Part shown: positions 42,115-48,342 of the stretch, piece after piece
Position numbering within the stretch: the stretch's first letter is position 1
Layout: every line of letters starts with the position of its first letter
Assembly: GCA_934215545.1 (NCBI GenBank)
Contig: CAKQAD010000010.1
Coordinates: 1-48,342, forward strand
Source: an uncultured Prevotella sp.
GTDB lineage: Bacteria; Bacteroidota; Bacteroidia; Bacteroidales; Bacteroidaceae
Direction of reading: 5' to 3'
Length of the DNA stretch: 48,342 bases
The notes under the pieces: generated by a model
Databases searched by the model: none
Told to the model about the DNA's origin: nothing
Seen by the model: the letters and a program-made list of their open reading frames with translations, nothing else
Program-made: the position numbers and the translations under genes

Positions 42115-45072
42115 ATGATACCACAGGAATATCAGAAATTCTATCTCAAAGATGTTACCTTCGTCAACCTGATGATGCGACGCATATACAACGTGCTCAT
42201 CGTGGCAAACCCATACGATGCCTTTATGCTCGAAGACGACGGACGCGTGGAGGAGAAGATATACAACGAATATGTGGAGCTGGGACTGCGCTATCCGCCC
42301 ACCTTCACGCAGGTGAGCACCACCGAAGAGGCACGACGAATGTTGCGAACCATGAACATCGACCTTGTGATATGTATGCCTGGCAATGCCGACAACGATG
42401 CCTTCAGCGTGGCACACGACATAAAAGCGGAGTTTCCCGACATTCACTGCGTGGTGCTGACACCGTTCTCGCATGGCATAACAAAACGCATGGAAAACGA
42501 AGACCTGTCAATATTCGACTATGTGTTCTGCTGGCTGGGCAACACCAACCTTATACTGTCGATAATAAAACTCATAGAGGACAAGATGAACCTCGACCAC
42601 GACATCAAAGAGGGAGGAGTGCAGATGATACTGCTCGTGGAGGATAGCATACGATTCTATAGCTCCATACTGCCCAACCTATATAACTATATCTTGGCAC
42701 AAAGCAAGCGATTCTCCACAGAAGCGCTCAACCGACATGCGGCAACACTGCGCATGCGAGGACGCCCAAAGGTGGTGCTGGCACGCAACTACGAAGAGGC
42801 AATGACACTCTACACACGCTATGCCGACAATGTGCTGGGAGTGATTAGCGACGTGCGCTTTCCCGTGGGAGGCGAGAAGGATAGCGAGGCAGGACTGAAG
42901 TTGCTGCACGACATTAGAACCAACGACCCCTTCGTGCCACTGATAATAGAAAGCTCCGAGGCTGACAACAGGCAGAAGGCAGAGGCAGAGGGGTTCCGAT
43001 ATGTCGACAAGAACTCGAAGAAGATGTCGCTCGACCTCAGAAAGATGCTCGAAGAACACATGGGATTTGGCGACTTCATATTCCGCGACCCTAACACCAA
43101 GCAGGAGATAATGCGCATACATAGCCTCAAGGAGCTGCAAGACAATATCTTCAACATCCCCGACGACTCCATGCTCTATCATATCTCACGCAACCACATG
43201 AGTCGATGGCTGTCGGCAAGAGCCATATTCCCTGTGTCGGAATATCTGAAGAAGATTACATGGGAACGACTGCAAGACATCACTGCACACAGGGAGATTA
43301 TCTTCGATGCCATAGTGCAATACCGACACATGAAGAATATTGGAGTGGTGGCGGTGTTCGACCGCATGAAGTTCGATGCCTACTCGCACTTTGCACGCAT
43401 CGGCGAAGGCTCGCTGGGTGGCAAGGGACGTGGCTTGGCGTTTCTCGACAATGTGATAAAGACACACCCTGAGTTTAACTCGCTCGAAGGGGCTACAGTG
43501 CAAATTCCGAAGACAGTGGTGCTATGCACCGATATCTTCGACCAGTTTATGGAGCAGAACAACCTGTATCAGGTGGCGCTGGGCGATGCCTCCGACGATG
43601 AGATATTGCAACACTTCCTGAAAGCTGACCTGCCAGATACACTCACAGCCGACTTCCTGACATTCTTCGACGCCACACGAAGCCCTATTGCCGTGCGCTC
43701 GTCGTCGCTGCTCGAAGATGCTCACTACCAGCCTTTTGCCGGCATCTACTCCACCTATATGATTCCATGCCTCGACAACAAGCAGGCTATGCTCGAAATG
43801 CTGGAGTGTGCCATAAAGGGGGTGTATGCCTCGGTGTTCTATCGCGACTCGAAGGCATACATGACTGCCACAAGCAACGTGATCGACCAGGAGAAGATGG
43901 CGGTGATACTGCAAGAAGTGGTGGGCAAACAATACGACGACAGATACTATCCAAACATATCGGGTGTGCTGCGGTCGATCAACTACTACCCCATCGGCGA
44001 CGAAAAGGCAGAGGATGGCATAGCATCGCTGGCACTCGGACTGGGAAAATATATCGTGGACGGCGGACAGACGCTGCGCGTGTCGCCTTATCACCCGCAC
44101 CAGGTGCTGCAGACAAGCGAACTGGAAATGGCTCTGCGCGAGACACAGACAAGATTCTATGCGCTCGACACAAAACATGTGGGCAACGACTTTAAAGTGG
44201 ACGATGGATTCAACATTCTGAACCTGAAGGTGAAAGAGGCTGAACACGACGAGTCGCTGCAATATATTGCTTCTACCTACGACCCCTACGACCAGGTGAT
44301 ACGCGACGGCATATACGAGGGCGGACGCAAGGTGATTAGCTTTGCCGGGGTGCTGCAACAAGGGGTGTTCCCACTGCCAGAACTGCTGCAGATGTCTATG
44401 CGCTACGGAGCAGAGGCTATGCGACGACCCGTGGAGATTGAGTTTGCATGCAACATCGACGCCGACCGCAACGGCAGACTGTATCTGCTGCAGATACGCC
44501 CTATCGTAGACTCAAAGCAAATGCTCGACGAGGACATAAGCGCCGTGCCCGACACTGACTGCATAGTGCGCTCGGAAAACTCGCTGGGACATGGCGTCAG
44601 CGAAGAGGTGACGGATGTGGTGTATGTGAAGACCGACGACCAGTTTACAGCTGCCGACAACCCTGCCATAGCACGCGAGATAGAGAAGATAAACCACTGC
44701 TACCTGGACCAGGCACAGGGATATGTGCTCGTGGGACCAGGACGATGGGGGTCGAGCGACCCGTGGCTTGGAATACCCGTGAAATGGCCACACATAAGCG
44801 CTGCAAAGGTGATCGTGGAGGTGGCACTGAAAAACTATCGGGTGGACCCAAGCCAAGGCACACACTTCTTCCAAAACCTCACCTCGTTTGGAGTGGGCTA
44901 CTTCACCGTCGACGAAAACCGAAAGCAGGGACTGTTTCGCAAGGCAGTGCTCGACAATATGCCTGCCGTAATGGAGACAGAACATGTGAGGGTGGTGAGA
45001 TTTGACAAACCACTGAAGATTATGATGGACGGAAAGAAACAACTCGGAGCCGTAATGATGCACAACGACTGA
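42115..45072 (+). CDS. Receiver-domain / PEP-synthase-type ATP-grasp fusion protein
   Basis: 985 residues. Residues about 25-160 form a receiver-like domain in which the phospho-Asp is missing (DLVICMPGN where D would be expected). Residues about 170-316 form a second receiver with all key residues: Glu176/Asp177, Asp246 in VISDVRFP, Ser280/281 and Lys299. From about 425 to the C-terminus is a pyruvate-phosphate-dikinase/PEP-synthase nucleotide-binding region: GSLGGKGRGLAFLD at 432-445, SPIAVRSSSLLED at 523-535, EFACNIDADRNGRLYLLQIR in the closing strand, and a C-terminal GPGRWGSSDPWLGIPVKW block. No swivelling phosphohistidine domain and no PEP barrel are present, so it cannot be a complete PEP synthase. 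Annotators usually call such proteins PEP/pyruvate-binding domain proteins. Function is unknown; a phosphotransfer or regulatory role is inferred. Confidence 0.8.
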   Translation: MIPQEYQKFYLKDVTFVNLMMRRIYNVLIVANPYDAFMLEDDGRVEEKIYNEYVELGLRYPPTFTQVSTTEEARRMLRTMNIDLVICMPGNADNDAFSVAHDIKAEFPDIHCVVLTPFSHGITKRMENEDLSIFDYVFCWLGNTNLILSIIKLIEDKMNLDHDIKEGGVQMILLVEDSIRFYSSILPNLYNYILAQSKRFSTEALNRHAATLRMRGRPKVVLARNYEEAMTLYTRYADNVLGVISDVRFPVGGEKDSEAGLKLLHDIRTNDPFVPLIIESSEADNRQKAEAEGFRYVDKNSKKMSLDLRKMLEEHMGFGDFIFRDPNTKQEIMRIHSLKELQDNIFNIPDDSMLYHISRNHMSRWLSARAIFPVSEYLKKITWERLQDITAHREIIFDAIVQYRHMKNIGVVAVFDRMKFDAYSHFARIGEGSLGGKGRGLAFLDNVIKTHPEFNSLEGATVQIPKTVVLCTDIFDQFMEQNNLYQVALGDASDDEILQHFLKADLPDTLTADFLTFFDATRSPIAVRSSSLLEDAHYQPFAGIYSTYMIPCLDNKQAMLEMLECAIKGVYASVFYRDSKAYMTATSNVIDQEKMAVILQEVVGKQYDDRYYPNISGVLRSINYYPIGDEKAEDGIASLALGLGKYIVDGGQTLRVSPYHPHQVLQTSELEMALRETQTRFYALDTKHVGNDFKVDDGFNILNLKVKEAEHDESLQYIASTYDPYDQVIRDGIYEGGRKVISFAGVLQQGVFPLPELLQMSMRYGAEAMRRPVEIEFACNIDADRNGRLYLLQIRPIVDSKQMLDEDISAVPDTDCIVRSENSLGHGVSEEVTDVVYVKTDDQFTAADNPAIAREIEKINHCYLDQAQGYVLVGPGRWGSSDPWLGIPVKWPHISAAKVIVEVALKNYRVDPSQGTHFFQNLTSFGVGYFTVDENRKQGLFRKAVLDNMPAVMETEHVRVVRFDKPLKIMMDGKKQLGAVMMHND

Positions 45073-45100
45073 CACGAACATACGGCACACACTGTCACTA

Positions 45101-45140
45101 TATTTTTTCTATCGCGATTTATACAATTAGAGAAAAAAAT
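45101..45140 (+). repeat. Decayed relic of family S before gpmI
   Basis: TATTTTTTCTATCGCGATTT..ACAATTAGAGAA matches the left edge of copy A (TATTTTTTCTATCCCGAATT..AATTAGAGAA) with several changes. It has no core or tandem units and abuts the gpmI -7 box. Confidence 0.4.
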
Positions 45141-45144
45141 ATAG

Positions 45145-45152
45145 TAACTTTG
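45145..45152 (+). promoter_or_regulatory. -7 box for gpmI
   Basis: TAACTTTG (TAnnTTTG), 50-57 bases before ATG 45202. Confidence 0.55.
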
Positions 45153-45201
45153 CACAAACATAAAAGATATACATTATATATATAATAACATAAGACATAT
45201 T

Positions 45202-46725
45202 ATGGCAAAGAAAGCTTTATTGATGATCCTCGACGGATGGGGCATCGGCCAGCATGGCAAGGGAGACGTTATCTACAACACACCAACTCCTTATCTTGAT
45301 TATCTCACTGCAGTAAGCGCACACTCACAACTGCTCACTTGCGGCGAAGACGTGGGTCTGCCCGAAGGACAGATGGGCAACTCTGAGGTGGGACACCTGA
45401 ACATCGGAGCCGGACGCATCGTTTACCAGGACCTCGTTAAGATTAACCGTGCTTGCAAGGACGGCTCTATCCTGAAGAACCAGGAAATCATTAACGCTTA
45501 CAGCTACGCACAGAAGACTGGCAAGAAGCTGCACATCATGGGTCTTACATCTACTGGCGGCGTGCACTCATCACTCAACCACCTGTTTAAATTCATCGAA
45601 ATAGGTAAGGAATACAACCTCGACAAGGTGTTCGTACACTGTTTCATGGACGGACGCGACACCGACCCTAAGTCAGGCAAGGGATTCATCGAGCAGGTGC
45701 AGGAGTGCTGCCAGAACAACGGCGCACACATAGCAAGCATCGTGGGACGCTTCTATGCTATGGACCGCGACAAGCGCTGGAACCGCGTGAAGGAAGCTTA
45801 CGACCTGCTCGTAGAGGGCAAGGGAAAGCAGGCCAACGACATGGTGAAGGCTATGCAGGAAAGCTACGACGAGGGCGTAACCGACGAGTTTATACTGCCT
45901 ATCTGCAATGCTAACGTTGACGGCAAAATCGAAGAGGGCGATGTGATAATATTCATCAACTATCGCAACGACCGCGCTAAGGAGCTAACCGAAGTGCTCA
46001 CACAAACCGACCATACCGACGATGGCATGCACACCATCAAGGATCTGCAGTATTATTGCATGACTCCTTACGATGCTTCGTTCAAGGGCGTACACATTCT
46101 CTTCCCTAAGGAGAACGTAATGGACACTCTTGGAGAGTATCTCTCTAAGCAGGGCAAGCGACAGCTGCACACCGCCGAGACAGAGAAGTATGCTCACGTT
46201 ACATTCTTCTTCAACGGCGGACGCGAGACTCCATACGAGGGCGAAGACCGCATACTGGTGCCTTCACCAAAGGTGGCTACCTACGACCTCAAGCCAGAGA
46301 TGAGCGCCTACGAAGTGAAAGACAAACTCGTGGGAGCTATCAAGACTCAGGAGTACGACTTCATCGTGGTGAACTTTGCCAACGGCGACATGGTGGGACA
46401 CACCGGCATCTACAACGCTATCGCTAAGGCCGTACACGCCATCGACAACTGCGTGAAGGAAGTGGTAGAGACTGCAAAGGCCAACGACTACGAGACTATC
46501 ATCATTGCCGACCACGGCAACGCCGATAACGCTATCAACGCCGATGGCACTCCTAACACCGCACACTCACTCAACCCTGTGCCTTTCATCTATGTCACCG
46601 ACAACAACTCGGCAACAGTGAAAGACGGACGACTCGCCGACGTGGCACCTTCAATACTCCACATCATGGGACTGGAACAACCAGCCGACATGACAGGCGA
46701 AAACCTTATACAGGACAATAAGTAA
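45202..46725 (+). CDS. gpmI: 2,3-bisphosphoglycerate-independent phosphoglycerate mutase
   Basis: 507 residues, normal for the manganese-dependent enzyme. Metal ligand Asp11 is in MILDGWGIG, the phosphorylated serine is Ser61 in [31 protein letters not shown] near 144-157 and [12 protein letters not shown] near 434-445 provide further metal ligands. It interconverts 3- and 2-phosphoglycerate in glycolysis. Codons are biased like those of highly expressed genes. The TAA stop is directly followed by repeat R4. Confidence 0.97.
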   Translation: MAKKALLMILDGWGIGQHGKGDVIYNTPTPYLDYLTAVSAHSQLLTCGEDVGLPEGQMGNSEVGHLNIGAGRIVYQDLVKINRACKDGSILKNQEIINAYSYAQKTGKKLHIMGLTSTGGVHSSLNHLFKFIEIGKEYNLDKVFVHCFMDGRDTDPKSGKGFIEQVQECCQNNGAHIASIVGRFYAMDRDKRWNRVKEAYDLLVEGKGKQANDMVKAMQESYDEGVTDEFILPICNANVDGKIEEGDVIIFINYRNDRAKELTEVLTQTDHTDDGMHTIKDLQYYCMTPYDASFKGVHILFPKENVMDTLGEYLSKQGKRQLHTAETEKYAHVTFFFNGGRETPYEGEDRILVPSPKVATYDLKPEMSAYEVKDKLVGAIKTQEYDFIVVNFANGDMVGHTGIYNAIAKAVHAIDNCVKEVVETAKANDYETIIIADHGNADNAINADGTPNTAHSLNPVPFIYVTDNNSATVKDGRLADVAPSILHIMGLEQPADMTGENLIQDNK

Positions 46726-46912
46726 TTTTTGAGTTTTGAATTTTGAATTTTGAATTATTCTCGGCTTCGCCTGCGATTGTGAATTATTCATTTTTGAATT
46801 ATCGCTGTTGGCGTTTTGAGCTGCGAATTCAAAACTCAAAAATCAAAATTCAAAAATCAGAATGCGCAAAGCGCACAACTCAAAATTCAAAACTCAAAAC
46901 TCAAAACTCAAC
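46726..46912 (+). repeat. Family R repeat, copy R4 (after gpmI)
   Basis: The copy begins immediately after the gpmI stop with TTTTTGAGTTTTGAATTTTG, continues with the shared hairpin block (46755-46776) and the shared core (46796-46830, GAATTATCGCTGTTGGCG..), and ends in AATTCAAAA and AACTCAAAA units separated by the hairpin ATGCGCAAAGCGCA. Confidence 0.85.
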
Positions 46913-46950
46913 AAATCCCCGTACTCAGCGCACTGAGTACGGGGATTTGT
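46911..46950 (+). terminator. Terminator hairpin after gpmI and repeat R4
   Basis: ACAAATCCCCGTACTCAG (46911-46928) pairs perfectly over 18 bp with CTGAGTACGGGGATTTGT (46933-46950) around CGCA. The following T-run is weak (TTAT), but the stem is very stable. Confidence 0.7.
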
Positions 46951-47003
46951 TATCTGCCATAATGTCATAACGAATGTCAGTAACGACAATCAAAATATCT
47001 TTT

Positions 47004-47018
47004 TGGCACGCCATTTGT
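47004..47018 (+). promoter_or_regulatory. Sigma-54-like site upstream of dnaK
   Basis: TGGCACGCCATTTGT fits TGGCAC-N5-TTGC at all fixed bases except the last (T for C), with exact spacing. It lies about 105 bases before the dnaK ATG. No good TTTG/TAnnTTTG pair is visible in this gap; the nearest is TATCTTTT at 46996-47003. Confidence 0.4.
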
Positions 47019-47122
47019 ATATTAGAAAGCGAAGACCGACGGCACACGCATAGAACGATGCCTACAGGTCGACAATCACACATTATATTATATACAGAAT
47101 AAAAATAAAAAAATATACAACT

Positions 47123-48342
47123 ATGGGAAAGATTATTGGAATCGACTTAGGTACAACAAACTCTTGTGTTGCCGTGTTTGAGGGCAACGAACCAGTAGTA
47201 ATTGCCAACAGCGAAGGCAAGCGCACAACTCCTTCAGTCGTTGGCTTCGTAAAGGACGGCGAGCGTAAGGTGGGCGACCCTGCAAAGCGTCAGGCTATCA
47301 CCAACCCGAAGAACACCGTTTACTCTATCAAGCGCTTCATGGGCGAGACCTATGAGCAGTGCTCTAAAGAGGTGACACGTGTTCCATTCAGCGTTGTAAA
47401 CGAAGGTGGCTACCCACGAGTAGACATCGACGGACGCAAATACACTCCACAGGAAATCTCAGCAATGGTGCTCCAGAAAATGAAGAAGACCGCTGAGGAC
47501 TACCTCGGACAGGAAGTGACCGACGCCGTTATCACCGTACCTGCTTACTTCTCTGACTCACAGCGTCAGGCAACAAAGGAGGCAGGACAGATTGCAGGCC
47601 TCAACGTGCGCCGTATCGTTAACGAGCCAACAGCTGCTGCTCTCGCCTATGGCGTAGACAAGGCAAATAAGGATATGAAGATTGCCGTATTCGACCTCGG
47701 TGGCGGTACATTCGATATCTCTATCCTCGAGTTCGGCGGTGGCGTGTTCGAGGTGCTCTCTACCAATGGCGATACACACCTTGGTGGCGACGACTTCGAC
47801 CAGGTAATCATCGACTGGCTTATCCAGGGCTTCAAGGCCGACGAAGGCATCGACCTCTCTAAAGATCCTATGGCCATGCAGCGCCTCAAAGAGGCTGCCG
47901 AGAAAGCAAAAATCGAGCTCTCAAGCACCACATCTACAGAAATCAACCTGCCTTACATATCAGCAGAGGGCGGAGTGCCAAAGCACTTGGTAAAAACTCT
48001 CACACGCTCACAGTTCGAGCAGTTGGCACACAACCTCATCCAGGCATGTCTCGTACCTTGCCAGAACGCTATCCGCGATGCTAAGCTCCAGACAAGCGAC
48101 ATCGATGAGGTAATCCTCGTAGGTGGTTCAAGCCGTATACCTGCCGTGCAGACACTCGTTAAGAACTACTTCGGCAAGGAGCCTTCAAAGGGCGTTAACC
48201 CCGACGAGGTGGTGGCAGTAGGTGCTTCTATCCAGGGCGCTATCCTCAACAAGGAAAACGGCGTGGGCGACATCGTATTGCTCGACGTTACTCCTCTTAC
48301 TCTCGGTATCGAGACAATGGGTGGCGTAATGACAAAGCTTAT
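47123..48342 (+). CDS. dnaK: Molecular chaperone DnaK (Hsp70), C-terminus outside the window
   Basis: The 406 visible residues begin [17 protein letters not shown] and include the whole ATPase domain: phosphate-1 DLGTTNS at about 8-14, [15 protein letters not shown] near 139-153, phosphate-2 [13 protein letters not shown] near 193-205, adenosine motif [12 protein letters not shown] near 335-346, then the hydrophobic linker [13 protein letters not shown], after which the window ends at the start of the substrate-binding domain. DnaK folds and refolds proteins with DnaJ and GrpE. Codon bias indicates high expression. The reading frame is intact to the window edge. Confidence 0.98.
   Translation, partial: MGKIIGIDLGTTNSCVAVFEGNEPVVIANSEGKRTTPSVVGFVKDGERKVGDPAKRQAITNPKNTVYSIKRFMGETYEQCSKEVTRVPFSVVNEGGYPRVDIDGRKYTPQEISAMVLQKMKKTAEDYLGQEVTDAVITVPAYFSDSQRQATKEAGQIAGLNVRRIVNEPTAAALAYGVDKANKDMKIAVFDLGGGTFDISILEFGGGVFEVLSTNGDTHLGGDDFDQVIIDWLIQGFKADEGIDLSKDPMAMQRLKEAAEKAKIELSSTTSTEINLPYISAEGGVPKHLVKTLTRSQFEQLAHNLIQACLVPCQNAIRDAKLQTSDIDEVILVGGSSRIPAVQTLVKNYFGKEPSKGVNPDEVVAVGASIQGAILNKENGVGDIVLLDVTPLTLGIETMGGVMTKL

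Noticed and set aside
42115..45072. Phosphoenolpyruvate synthase (ppsA)
   Set aside because: Only the nucleotide-binding part is present. The phosphohistidine and PEP-binding domains are missing and two receiver-like domains take their place at the N-terminus.

Overview
This window looks like chromosomal DNA from a member of the Bacteroidales, most likely the Prevotella group. The evidence is: nearly every transcription unit starts behind a Bacteroidetes-type -7 box (TAnnTTTG, twice with TTTG 19-20 bp upstream); Shine-Dalgarno sites are absent in front of A-rich leaders; and the window holds gldH, the holB-PSP1-gldH order, the dxs-trkA-trkH order, a PurH-type gene next to mreBCD-mrdA-rodA, a DUF5020-like outer-membrane protein and secreted proteins with short Prevotella-style C-terminal tails. 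Genus is inferred, not proven.

Layout. 1-6013 (minus): an ExbB/TolQ-type channel (cut by the window edge), a class I aminotransferase, ribBA with an LptF/LptG-family permease upstream, and a small START-like protein. 6138-6211: one tRNA with anticodon CAU, followed by a terminator and about 800 bp with no convincing gene. 7018-13947 (plus): a stand-alone IMP cyclohydrolase (only the N-terminal half of PurH), then mreB, mreC, mreD, mrdA and rodA for rod-shape wall growth. 13942-15348 (minus): a MATE exporter whose stop overlaps that of rodA. 15680-16351: a small secreted protein. 17022-20970 (plus): metF, holB, a PSP1/RicT-like protein, gldH. 21550-22815 (minus): a dicarboxylate/amino acid symporter. 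23215-27652 (plus): an AraC-type regulator, an M28 peptidase, a 195-bp MITE-like hairpin element, a Tsx-like outer-membrane protein and an NCS2 purine permease. 28102-33793 (minus): the dxs-trkA-trkH-manA operon. 33970-35280: a secreted GH29 alpha-L-fucosidase. 35830-38224 (minus): a two-component system. 38601-40796: a large secreted protein. 40992-42002 (minus): asd. 42115-45072: a receiver/ATP-grasp fusion protein. Then gpmI and the start of dnaK.

Most genes are ordinary housekeeping genes. The unusual content is between the genes. Two dispersed repeat families recur. Family R is built from 9-11 bp units (TTTTGAATT / AATTCAAAA) alternating with tiny GC-rich hairpins; all four copies start at or just after a stop codon and have the same polarity relative to that gene's transcript. 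Family S has a conserved palindromic core of about 107-127 bp (containing GTCAAGCAC-3nt-GTGCTTGAC) plus, at two loci, tandem copies of about 62 bp; all three full copies and two relics lie downstream of gene ends, in the same orientation as the upstream gene. I did not recognise either family as a described element. Other points of interest are the pseudo-receiver/receiver/ATP-grasp protein, the split PurH, a sigma-54-like site before dnaK, and dyads that overlap promoters or a start codon. No CRISPR array, rRNA, transposase gene or prophage was seen.
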